The translations under genes were made by a program, and so were the position numbers. Under the pieces are notes generated by a model, which worked only from the letters and a program-made list of their open reading frames with translations, did no database searches and was not told where the DNA came from. From Thalassocella blandensis (GTDB lineage Bacteria; Pseudomonadota; Gammaproteobacteria; Pseudomonadales; Cellvibrionaceae), in assembly GCA_902141825.1 (NCBI GenBank), contig CABFPG010000003.1:1-64000 (forward strand): 64,000 nt of DNA, written 5' to 3'. Below, in pieces: positions 6,379-14,770 of this stretch; position 1 is the first letter of the stretch; every line of letters starts with the position of its first letter.

Positions 6379-8822
6379 TGAACACCTCCTGATTTGGTCG
6401 TTGTAGCCGAAGGTCCTCTTATCTCAAAGTTTAACTGCCAACCGAATCTCGATGTTAATTTATTAAAAAAAGGCACAGGGATATCTACTGCTGGTCGCAC
6501 ACTAATCGTTTGATCTCCAGTTTCATAATTTTGAGTGTAGCCAGTTCGATAGCCGAACTTCCAATCTCCACCAAAAAGTCTTTTGGTAACATCGTCTTGA
6601 GCTATTATGCTATAACTTTTTTCAAATCCTTCAAATTTTGGCTCCCACCCCCAATCATCACTCAGAATTTGCCAATCGAGTTCCATTGGATTTTGACGGA
6701 ATGCTATACCAGTGTTTCCATCAGTAGATATGTCCGAGTGCAGAAACCTTGATACATCACCTTTAACCTGCCATCGGAAAAGTCCGTCCGTTCCAGACAT
6801 AATTTTAAATTCAGGAGATGTAATGGGAACCCCATTAGCCTTTAAATTTTCACCGACAATTTTCAAGGTTCTAGCCTCTTTTGTTTTCAAAGAGAACCTA
6901 AAATCTGTGTCATCTTTGAGGATGCCTTTCAACAAAGTATATGCTTCGTAAACGTCTGAATGAACATTACTTCTAGCATTTCCAGAAAGTGTATATTCGG
7001 CTAAATTTGCGACTCTATCGGTCGCATAGAGTAGGGTTTCTGAGACTCCCATGAGAACCGATGTTCCGTAAATCGTTAATAGATTATCCGAACGATCATA
7101 AGTTTCGGACACATAATTTCTAATATTCCCGGTAATTTCATTATAGTCGTCTCTCGCCCAACCAACCGTCATATCCATACTGTGCGCATTAACACCGAGT
7201 GCAATATCTTGATCACTTATGGTAACACCCCTAGACTGCGTTGCCATAAAAGCGTCCCACTCTTTCGCTGCTTGAGCCGTTTGATGGCGAATGAATGATG
7301 GAACATATTCAGAGCGTACATTATAAACTTCACCGCCTTTACCTTTTATCGAGGTAAAGTTTTGTATCACGCCACGAGTTACAACCTCGGCGGTAGTATA
7401 AAACTCTGTCCCATTTCCTCCACGATGGCCAGTCACTATCACTTCTTCATCCGCAGGAATGATAGGCGTTATTTCTGGAGGCTGGCGAACACGTGTTACA
7501 TCCCTCAAATGCCGTTCCGATTGGCTGTCAACACTATCATCAACGGAACTTTGAGCGTTCTCGATACTGGTATCGCGCATACTTTCTTTGGCGGTATCTT
7601 TTCCATCTTCAGCAGTTTGATGCTTTGCTCCACCGGTGGCTTGGCCTGGCATTTGGCCACCAGCCCCCAACCAACTACCCAATTGATTCCCGAATGCATC
7701 CAACGCAATCAAGCCATAATTCGGGGTCTCTGCGCCGTTCCATTGGTGCATAAATTTGCCCGTTGCAGCACTGGACATAGCACCACGCGCTGTTCTGGAC
7801 CAGAATCCGCCTCCCAGCTGTATACCGTCCGCCATCGAATTTCCCGCCGCCGAACCTGCGGCATAAGCGAGCATTCCCTTCCAGCTAAAGCTTGAGTCTA
7901 CGCCGGTTACTTTATTCGCTACGTGATTGACCAGGTAATTCAGTGCTCCACGCGCAAAATGTGCTGCAGCAGTACCTAGACTATCGGAAACTTTGTCGAT
8001 GTGGGCTCCACCACCACCGACACCGTAGGTAAAGGCTGAGGTTAAGGCTGAACTTCTTACCGTATCCCAATCGATTTTATCTTGGACCCCAAGTGCAACT
8101 CCTACTGCCTGGGAGGCCATACTCCCTACAAAGCCCCCAACAAAACCGCCCACAACGGCACCCACAGTTCCCGCAGCCGTGGCACCCAATGCTTCATTTA
8201 AAGCGCCGGCAACCAGTGTGGATGCAGCCCCAGCCGTTATGTAGGTCACAACAACGGCGACAACAACCATAACCAAAACTGCCACCGCATTACAACCCTC
8301 TTGTGGCGGTGGTAGGATTTTTACATCCGGCGTCAAATCGCCAATGATTTCGGCCGGGTTATAAGGCTTAAACGTAGTAGAGTCGTTACGCAGGTTTTGT
8401 TGCGTATTCGGAATGGACAAGGTGCGTCCGATTTCATCGTCACTGAAAACATCCTGCGGTCCTTTGGTAATACCATTTGCTTGCGCAATTACGTACCACA
8501 GGCTCGAATCGCCGAACATCGCTTGCGCCACCAGGCTTAAGCTGTCGCCTTCCCGTATGGTATAGCTGCTCGGGGTGTCACCTCCTGTGTGCAAACTGGT
8601 AATCGGTGAGAAATTAGCCCCATTTTCGCCAAGATCTGCTAACGGGTTATCACCGCGGTAATAGTAGGACTGGGTTCTATAATAATCCGAACCGTATTTT
8701 TTCTCGCTGCGCTGGATGAGTTGCCCTTCTGCATCGTAGAAAAAGGTACGCACAGTATTGCCTGTCGAATTGGAGAGGATATCGCGTTCGGTAACCCAGG
8801 CATTGGTTAAACGACCGGACAT
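6375..8822 (-). CDS. Rhs protein C-terminal part with LysM and an unrecognised C-terminal domain
   Basis: An 815-codon frame whose 5' end is cut by RAYT copy 3. It starts with ATG-S-G-R-L-T-N but is plainly internal to an Rhs/YD-repeat protein (Y-D-A-E-G-Q-L at about 29-35). A LysM-like domain spans about 87-138 (SYTIREGDSLSLVAQAMFG). A strongly hydrophobic Ala/Gly/Val stretch at about 178-245 could insert in membranes. From about 400 to the end lies a domain I cannot match to a toxin family, opening with V-I-V-T-G-H-R. The normal Rhs core motif is not in this piece. The partner gene overlaps its stop codon. No ribosome binding site supports the visible ATG. Confidence 0.7.
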   Translation of the reverse strand: MSGRLTNAWVTERDILSNSTGNTVRTFFYDAEGQLIQRSEKKYGSDYYRTQSYYYRGDNPLADLGENGANFSPITSLHTGGDTPSSYTIREGDSLSLVAQAMFGDSSLWYVIAQANGITKGPQDVFSDDEIGRTLSIPNTQQNLRNDSTTFKPYNPAEIIGDLTPDVKILPPPQEGCNAVAVLVMVVVAVVVTYITAGAASTLVAGALNEALGATAAGTVGAVVGGFVGGFVGSMASQAVGVALGVQDKIDWDTVRSSALTSAFTYGVGGGGAHIDKVSDSLGTAAAHFARGALNYLVNHVANKVTGVDSSFSWKGMLAYAAGSAAGNSMADGIQLGGGFWSRTARGAMSSAATGKFMHQWNGAETPNYGLIALDAFGNQLGSWLGAGGQMPGQATGGAKHQTAEDGKDTAKESMRDTSIENAQSSVDDSVDSQSERHLRDVTRVRQPPEITPIIPADEEVIVTGHRGGNGTEFYTTAEVVTRGVIQNFTSIKGKGGEVYNVRSEYVPSFIRHQTAQAAKEWDAFMATQSRGVTISDQDIALGVNAHSMDMTVGWARDDYNEITGNIRNYVSETYDRSDNLLTIYGTSVLMGVSETLLYATDRVANLAEYTLSGNARSNVHSDVYEAYTLLKGILKDDTDFRFSLKTKEARTLKIVGENLKANGVPITSPEFKIMSGTDGLFRWQVKGDVSRFLHSDISTDGNTGIAFRQNPMELDWQILSDDWGWEPKFEGFEKSYSIIAQDDVTKRLFGGDWKFGYRTGYTQNYETGDQTISVRPAVDIPVPFFNKLTSRFGWQLNFEIRGPSATTTKSGGVH

Positions 8823-8827
8823 GTCAC

Positions 8828-8852
8828 ATCAAGGGGTCAGAGCACTTGATTT
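8828..8852. repeat. RAYT copy 3 left-end hairpin
   Basis: Identical to the left end of copy 2: stem ATCAAG/CTTGAT and loop GGGTCAGAGCA. Confidence 0.85.
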
Positions 8853-9545
8853 AAATTGCTTTGACTTTCTGTCGCCACCCCAATTTATATCGTTTACTTT
8901 TCTACCTTTCGCGGATTCAATCTGTCGTTTAAATTTTTCACTCCCTATAATCCATTCTTTATTCGAACACTTTCGAATTTCATCAACGCTATTTTTAGTA
9001 ATTTCCGAGTCAAATAAAGAACGATAATTAACTAATCGGGAGGATTCCGTATCGCCCAACTTCAAATAATTTTCATGCTCATTTATTAGTGCGATATGAA
9101 TACCCATTGCGTTATGTCGATAACTCGACCATGCATATTCGCCCGGCAATCGAACCATATTAGCTCGCACTGGATTTAGTTCAATGTATCGGTAAACGGT
9201 AAGAAGATAATTTCCCGAATCCACAATGGATGACTTGAATCGTCCTTACCACAAGGTACCCGTCCGCTGATAGGTTAAATTAATATATCGAACGCAATTC
9301 CGCCCGAGTGACTGCATCATCCGTGACACTCCAAATTCACAGCTTGGCGTTACCAGCAAATGAACATGGTTTGTCATCAATACAAATGCATGCACATCCA
9401 CATTATATTTATCGCTCGCCTCTTTTAGCTGCCGTAATTAAAAAGCATAATCTGCATCAGCATAAAAACAAGCATCTCTGTTATTACCTCGTTGCACTAT
9501 ATGCTGTGCACAATCTTCCACGTACAATCTGGGCTTCCTTGCCAT
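8829..9545 (-). pseudogene. RAYT-type Y1 transposase, broken copy 3
   Basis: Same gene structure as the intact copy, with the start ATG at 9543-9545 and the TGA in the left terminal hairpin. TAA at 9438-9440 replaces the tyrosine codon of A-F-Y-L, and TAA at 9246-9248 replaces the glutamate of T-L-W-E-G-R. Both are point changes with no length change, so the gene decayed after insertion. The remaining sequence is almost identical to copy 2. Confidence 0.85.
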
Positions 9546-9601
9546 AAAACTTCTCCATAACTATTAAGTCAAAATTCCTTCAATCTCAATTCCATCGTTA
9601 A

Positions 9602-9626
9602 AAATCAAGCACTCTGACCCCTTGAT
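9602..9626. repeat. RAYT copy 3 right-end hairpin
   Basis: Identical to the right end of copy 2: stem ATCAAG/CTTGAT and loop CACTCTGACCC. Confidence 0.85.
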
Positions 9627-9640
9627 TTCGCGAATTAATC

Positions 9641-9739
9641 TTAGGGGGGGGGTGGCTGGAGCAAGCGGGATTTCAGATTGAGACACCTTACATGATTGAA
9701 GCCCATGACGGGAAATTGGTTTTTACCACAGAGAAATAA
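9641..9739 (+). pseudogene. 3' remnant of a plus-strand gene next to RAYT copy 3
   Basis: An open frame ends with TAA at 9737-9739 and reads WLEQAGFQIETPYMIEAHDG followed by K-L-V-F-T-T-E-K. The upstream part is lost at the RAYT boundary or obscured by the G tract at 9644-9652. Too little remains to name a family. Confidence 0.35.
9644..9652. repeat. Run of nine G
   Basis: A G9 homopolymer in AT-rich DNA, 18 bases from the end of RAYT copy 3 and at the start of the gene remnant. Such tracts are prone to slippage and to sequencing or assembly error. Confidence 0.9.
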
Positions 9740-9743
9740 ACAA

Positions 9744-9776
9744 TAAAAAAGCACTCCGTAAGTAATTATGGAGTGC
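9744..9776 (-). terminator. Rho-independent terminator after the split Rhs operon
   Basis: On the minus strand GCACTCC (9770-9776) pairs with GGAGTGC (9751-9757), followed by TTTTTTATTG. It ends transcription of the rhs shell, core-toxin and DUF6572-like genes. Confidence 0.85.
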
Positions 9777-9803
9777 CTGAATGTTTTTACTTTCTATTAA
9801 TGG

Positions 9804-10130
9804 CTAACTGTTTAAATCAAACAATTCATACCTAATTGCAATATTTATATCACTCAAAATAGGCTTGAGCTTATTGATAAAGTCCATACCAGACTCATCA
9901 ATCTCAAATTTAGAAATAACCTTGAATACGATACTTTTACCTTTAGCCTTTGGGTATGAATCAAGTATTTCACCACTCTCAACAAATCGTATATATGCAT
10001 TAATTTTATCTTGCAATAAAACTAAGTGCTTATTTTCATCCCAAGGCAATTCGTCAATTACGCTTAGAACGACTTCGCCTTCAGAATTTATACTAATTGC
10101 ATCAACGGTATCACTATCTAATAATGCCAA
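9804..10130 (-). CDS. DUF6572-like protein, probable immunity partner
   Basis: A 108-aa acidic protein whose pattern matches my memory of the DUF6572 family: VDAISINSEGEVVLSVIDEL, then L-L-Q-D-K-I-N-A-Y-I-R-F-V-E-S-G-E-I. That family is often found beside polymorphic toxins. It starts at a TTG (10128-10130) with GGAG seven bases upstream and lies 16 nt after the nuclease-toxin gene, the normal immunity position. No signal peptide is seen, so it would act in the cytoplasm. The terminator at 9744-9776 follows. The family call is from pattern memory, and the immunity role is inferred from position. Confidence 0.6.
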   Translation of the reverse strand: MALLDSDTVDAISINSEGEVVLSVIDELPWDENKHLVLLQDKINAYIRFVESGEILDSYPKAKGKSIVFKVISKFEIDESGMDFINKLKPILSDINIAIRYELFDLNS

Positions 10131-10146
10131 CTATTTTCTCCAATTT

Positions 10147-10959
10147 TTAAGGTCTAACAACATCTACTTTTGTTGGGGGAATTTCAGTACCACCAGGATA
10201 TTCAGGCTTTCCTTTTCCAACCACCGTGCCACCAGACTCTTCAATTTCAGGAAAAGCTTGTTTTTGGTTCTTTGTCAAAGGAGCAGTTTCAGACGATTTA
10301 CACTCAGTACACTTTATATTTCCATCTTTATCTTTACTGACTAAATCAACCCTCGTTTTTGTACCTGATTTCGTTTTAATCGTAACTTGCTCCGCAACAT
10401 CTGTATCTGTTTTTTCTAACTGTTCCTTAACTTGTTTCTCAAAAGCTTCTCCGACTTGTTTATTTTTTTCCAGTTGTTTATTTTTCTTGTATGTTCTATA
10501 CGCATCCCTAAATGCACGATAAATATTCCCAGGGCCCTTCAAGAGCTGCTTTAATTTTCGACCATCAGGATCAGTATATCTGTATGGATTATTATTTACA
10601 TAAGCATACCGATTAAATCCTTGAATACCTTGTCCACCATTTAGATGCTCTATAAACCCCACCGGATCATTACTATAAAATCTACCTATAAGTGGATCAT
10701 AGTATCTAGCCTGCATGTACACTAAGTTCAAATCATCATCGTACACATGGCCAGTGTAATCCGGCTCGTCCTTCTTGTCACCACTTAAAGACTTGCCGAA
10801 CGGTTCATAGTAATAACGATTTTTTATCTGACCATTCTCGGTTGTTTCTAAAATAGGGGAGCCTAGGTGGTCTTGATGAACAAATGTAATTTCATTAGCC
10901 TTCACGAATGATGCAAAGGTCAATAAGCTCGCCAATATAAACTGAACAAAATAATTCAT
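10147..10959 (-). CDS. Secreted Rhs core-domain protein with PD-(D/E)xK-like nuclease toxin
   Basis: A 270-aa protein. The start is placed at ATG 10957-10959 because AAGGAGG lies seven bases upstream and a signal peptide follows (MNYFVQFILASLLTFASFVKA, cleavage about residue 21). The Rhs core follows: DHLGSP (30-35), Y-Y-E-P-F-G, YMQARYYDPLIGRFYSNDP (about 81-99) and NRYAYVNNNPYRYTDPDG (116-133). The C-terminal toxin region (about 150-270) has R-V-D195-L-V and T-E209-C-K211, fitting a restriction-endonuclease-like active site (Tox-REase type). C207 and C210 form a CxxC. It lies downstream of the rhs shell gene and upstream of a probable immunity gene. Confidence 0.75.
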   Translation of the reverse strand: MNYFVQFILASLLTFASFVKANEITFVHQDHLGSPILETTENGQIKNRYYYEPFGKSLSGDKKDEPDYTGHVYDDDLNLVYMQARYYDPLIGRFYSNDPVGFIEHLNGGQGIQGFNRYAYVNNNPYRYTDPDGRKLKQLLKGPGNIYRAFRDAYRTYKKNKQLEKNKQVGEAFEKQVKEQLEKTDTDVAEQVTIKTKSGTKTRVDLVSKDKDGNIKCTECKSSETAPLTKNQKQAFPEIEESGGTVVGKGKPEYPGGTEIPPTKVDVVRP

Positions 10960-11038
10960 TCCACCGCCTCCTTTTCGAGTACATATAATTTCCATCGAAC
11001 TTTCATTACGATTATTAACAACAGTTAAACTCCAGAAA

Positions 11039-14000
11039 TTAGTCATAACATTCTCCATTAAAACAATACATGCAACTATTTGTTCCAAGAACATTGTTTT
11101 CGCACATACATTTTCCATGCTGTCCGGTACCTACCAATCCAGTCGATTTGCACATTGGCAAGCCCGATTCTTTTGAACTATCTTTTGCAATAAGCTTTCC
11201 TTTAATGTAGATGTAGTCAACTGCTTCTTCAGGGTTCGCTTTGTGAACTAGCTTACCTTCAGCATCATAAACAAAGTAATCTAAGAAGTTGTGATTCTTG
11301 TCCTTACTTGCTCGACGACCCTGCGCATCGTAGGAATACACCACTCTAGTGCTCGCACTTCGCAACTGGTTTTCGGCGTTGTAAGCGAAACCCGTACGAC
11401 CATTTTGAGTGATGTTCCCTTTATTGTCGTAAGTAAATGAATAATTTAGACTTCCAGTAATTTTTCTAAGCAGGTTCATTGAATCGTAAGTATAGGTTAA
11501 AGAACGACTGCCAACTTTTTGAGTCTTAATATTGCCGGTGCCATCATAGGTAAAGCTTCCTATCCCCCAAATTCCATTGGCAGTCTTGAGCCTATCCAGT
11601 CCGTCGTAAGTCATATTAATAGAGTGATTTTCCGAAACACGGTCAGTTATGGAATCGATGTTTCTATTTTCGTCGTAGTTATAGGTTAGCCCAGCCACCC
11701 GAGAATTAGTTCTATTAAAAATATCTGTAGCATCAAGCAAATTTTGATCATTAAAACCGAATGTTTGCTTAATGCCATTTGCATAAACAAGCTCTTCAAT
11801 ACTCCCAGATGAATGGTATTTTGCATTATTAATATATCTAGGTATTTTTGAAATCTGTCCCAATCCATTTACGCTCCAGTCGACTTTGTTTCCTGAGGGA
11901 TAGGTGATTGAATTCCGCTGATGCTCGGTTGAGTATCCGTATTTCAAATTGAAAACCTTTCCTAATATTTTAGTTTCTTCTTGTGTCAGATATCCTAAAG
12001 GGTTGTATTTAAATGAGCGAACAACACCATTATCCATTTTTTCAACTCTGCCATCTAAATCGTAAAAGTATGATTTCTCTGGAGTACTGTCTGGAAAATC
12101 TACTTTCTTCAAGCGATTATTTAAATTGTAGCGAAGATTTATCTTTTGATTTTCTGGCACAAGATTATATTCGCAAGCGCCATTATGGTTTCCTGCTTGA
12201 CCTTCAGAATACCAGACAACATCTCCAGTCGCGTTGTAAGCCTTGTAGCTCCAATTGGTTTCTGGGGCGTATGACTTACAGAGCTCTTGGTGGTCGTTGT
12301 AGTAAAAGCTATGCGAGATGCCACTTTGTGTAATTTTTAAAACGTTATCAAAGATATTGTACAGCATACTAGTTTGTACATTTTCTGGCGCCTTAATAAG
12401 CATTGGCATAGAATAGGATGGCGTACCGAAAGCCCGATAGGTCTTGGTGGTTACCTTATCTCTAAAGTTGCTGAAACGAATAGAGTTTCCTTTTAGAAAT
12501 GTTCTTGTTGCATTGTCTTGTGTTGCAGTATCTATGATTTCTATTCTGCGCATTAATCCGTCATAATTATAAGCTAAACCAGATGTTTCATTGGCCAAAT
12601 CGGAAGCAATAGAACTGAAAGATATTAAGCTATCTTTATTATAGGAAAAACTTAAGAATCGCTTACTGTTAGATTCATTAATATCTCTTTCCATAATAAT
12701 CTGAGGTTGCCCGACCCCGTTAAGGTATTCGATTTTTTGGTAGGCCCCTAAAGTCTCAACCACCTTCATTTGATTTGACGCGAAGGCAATACCAGTTAAG
12801 CCTGTATCGCTAGAGTCAATATATTTATATTCAATATTACGGTTATCAAACGCAGCATTATTGTAATCAACATATATTAATTGATTGTTTTTGTTGTAAT
12901 TGTATTTAATCATATTACCTTCATAATCAGATGACTCCTTAACATTCCCATAAACATCGATTTTTCTATAGGACGATATTGATGCACCGGATGTCTCTGG
13001 GTGTGGAATTGTAATAGTTCTAGACTGCCCTAAATAATAGTTGTCATATTGAGTGTAATTTACATTATCCGCTTGAGTGACTCGCTTGACATCACCATTC
13101 GGGTGGTAGGTATATTGCTTTAACAACTTGCCATATTTATATTGTTTGGATATTGCTCCTTTATATTGTCCCGATAGGCTATGATAGATGAAACGATCAT
13201 TCTCATTCCAGATAGAATTGTCGCCTGAATAATAATCTGCCAATAGAAACCCTACTTGCCAATTCGCCGTATCGTTGCTGTAATTGAACTTCTTATATCT
13301 GACGTCAGTTGAACCTTGCATATACTCTTTAGTTCGTACAGGTGTACCGAAGGCATCATACGTTAAATACTCTGTAATATATTCATCGACTCCACCTTCA
13401 TTGTAAAGTACTACTCGACGTTTCTTAAGTTGAGCGCGACCGCACTCTCTTCGGAATTTGGGGTAATAACGCTCCCCTTCTTTTTTACATCCCGCGCGAC
13501 CATTCACCACGTAATCCCAGTAGTTTTCAAGACGAAATATAACGTCTCCCTCACTAGTCTGTGGAATGCTTCCAACCTTTTGAACAATTGTGGTGAGCGT
13601 ACCGTTTATTGCGGACACTCCATTTTCATACTCACTGAAGTCTAGTTTATTAGCCCTAAATGAATAAAAGGTTTTACGATGGAGCCCAGGTTGAAAGTTG
13701 TGGTCCGTTTGGGTCACTTGCACATGTCTATCATTTTCAATAAAACCCGCTCTCACAACATAAGATATGGTTTTCTTTTCCATACCGGGGCCCGAGATTG
13801 TTTTATCCATCACCTGCCCAAACAACCCCAAATCCGGATTTATTGTCGTGCGTCTGTATGTGATTTTTGCTCCTGTAGGAATCTCGACTTCCTTCAGGGA
13901 GTCGAAAGCGTAGCTATATTTGGTTTGCAACCCTTCAGCATCTTTGAAATTATTTAATCGAAAAGAGCGATTAGCAATTCGGTCATAGGAATATTGAAGC

Positions 14001-14770
14001 TTTCTGTCTCCGTAAGTTATGATGGAAATATATCTCTGCGTGTCAATATTTTCATATTGAAAATTCACAACTACATTATCACTTCGTTTAATAGATTCTA
14101 TCTGATACTGGGAGAAAGAATTATTGTAACTATAGTTATAAGTTATGCTATTGCCAAATCTATCTTGAATTGATTTGAGCGCATAAGTGGATTTAGGTCC
14201 CGTACTTGGGGATGGTGAGGTAAGCTCAAAAAAATTTAATTTTATTCCATTTTTTTTGTATATAACAGGAAGATTATTTTCACATTTTAATATTGAGTTA
14301 TCATTGAAACTTAATATGGTTCCAGAGGGTAAATTTGATGCTTCGTAGCCTACAGTTCTAGTTGGCTTTCCATTTTCGACGTATCTTAATTTATCTAAAT
14401 AACCAAAGCACCCATAGTAATCATGCTGAGTTACACTCCCACTTGGCCTATAAATACTTATGAAGGGTATATTTAAGCTCCAGGATATACCAAAATCCAT
14501 TATGAGTGGAGTTTGGATGCGACCATAACTTCTGGTGATAGTTATATCCATGTCATTCGGCCCCGGGATAGATAAATCTTGGTAGTCGAACATAGGTCTT
14601 TGGCGTTGAATACCAAAACTTTCCCCGGGGAAATCGTTTGATTCGGCTTCTGGAACTTTATAACTATTTAGATCTGATTCCGTCAGCGGGCCTTCGTCGT
14701 CGCTAGCAAAACTTGAATAGCAAGCTAGCGATAGCGAAATAAAACAAGGTAATATTAGCCATTTTTTCAT
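11039..14770 (-). CDS. Secreted Rhs/YD-repeat shell protein with Cys-rich tail
   Basis: A 1243-aa protein. The start is set at ATG 14768-14770 (GGAG six bases upstream), giving a signal peptide MKKWLILPCFISLSLACYSS. An N-terminal region with R-Q-R-P-M-F-D-Y-Q-D-L-S-I-P-G-P-N-D leads into many YD repeats (LTYNYDENRNI, MTYDGLDRLKTANG, SLTYTYDSMNLLRKI) expected to form the Rhs barrel. The repeats stop at D-Y-I-Y-I-K-G-K-L-I, where the DHLGSP core normally follows. Instead there is a tail of about 38 residues with six cysteines ending N-G-E-C-Y-D. The missing core is on the next gene 79 nt downstream, so this looks like a two-gene version of a single Rhs toxin exported through Sec. Confidence 0.85.
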   Translation of the reverse strand: MKKWLILPCFISLSLACYSSFASDDEGPLTESDLNSYKVPEAESNDFPGESFGIQRQRPMFDYQDLSIPGPNDMDITITRSYGRIQTPLIMDFGISWSLNIPFISIYRPSGSVTQHDYYGCFGYLDKLRYVENGKPTRTVGYEASNLPSGTILSFNDNSILKCENNLPVIYKKNGIKLNFFELTSPSPSTGPKSTYALKSIQDRFGNSITYNYSYNNSFSQYQIESIKRSDNVVVNFQYENIDTQRYISIITYGDRKLQYSYDRIANRSFRLNNFKDAEGLQTKYSYAFDSLKEVEIPTGAKITYRRTTINPDLGLFGQVMDKTISGPGMEKKTISYVVRAGFIENDRHVQVTQTDHNFQPGLHRKTFYSFRANKLDFSEYENGVSAINGTLTTIVQKVGSIPQTSEGDVIFRLENYWDYVVNGRAGCKKEGERYYPKFRRECGRAQLKKRRVVLYNEGGVDEYITEYLTYDAFGTPVRTKEYMQGSTDVRYKKFNYSNDTANWQVGFLLADYYSGDNSIWNENDRFIYHSLSGQYKGAISKQYKYGKLLKQYTYHPNGDVKRVTQADNVNYTQYDNYYLGQSRTITIPHPETSGASISSYRKIDVYGNVKESSDYEGNMIKYNYNKNNQLIYVDYNNAAFDNRNIEYKYIDSSDTGLTGIAFASNQMKVVETLGAYQKIEYLNGVGQPQIIMERDINESNSKRFLSFSYNKDSLISFSSIASDLANETSGLAYNYDGLMRRIEIIDTATQDNATRTFLKGNSIRFSNFRDKVTTKTYRAFGTPSYSMPMLIKAPENVQTSMLYNIFDNVLKITQSGISHSFYYNDHQELCKSYAPETNWSYKAYNATGDVVWYSEGQAGNHNGACEYNLVPENQKINLRYNLNNRLKKVDFPDSTPEKSYFYDLDGRVEKMDNGVVRSFKYNPLGYLTQEETKILGKVFNLKYGYSTEHQRNSITYPSGNKVDWSVNGLGQISKIPRYINNAKYHSSGSIEELVYANGIKQTFGFNDQNLLDATDIFNRTNSRVAGLTYNYDENRNIDSITDRVSENHSINMTYDGLDRLKTANGIWGIGSFTYDGTGNIKTQKVGSRSLTYTYDSMNLLRKITGSLNYSFTYDNKGNITQNGRTGFAYNAENQLRSASTRVVYSYDAQGRRASKDKNHNFLDYFVYDAEGKLVHKANPEEAVDYIYIKGKLIAKDSSKESGLPMCKSTGLVGTGQHGKCMCENNVLGTNSCMYCFNGECYD

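Larger units (their letters stand above)
8828..9626 (-). mobile_element. RAYT element copy 3, ends complete (799 bp)
   Basis: The same length as copy 2, with both 25-base terminal hairpins intact but a transposase gene holding two stop codons. It joins a 5'-truncated Rhs gene (left) to a 3' remnant of a plus-strand gene (right), and no target duplication is seen. With the ends intact it could still be mobilised by the copy 2 transposase. Confidence 0.85.

Noticed and set aside
7362-7895. A 177-codon plus-strand frame opposite the LysM-Rhs gene
   Set aside because: It is a shadow of the Rhs frame, with no ribosome binding site or family features.
787-9440. Programmed recoding or stop-codon readthrough to explain stops in RAYT copies 1 and 3
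   Set aside because: Copy 2 is intact, and the stops differ in position and type between copies 1 and 3, which fits independent decay.
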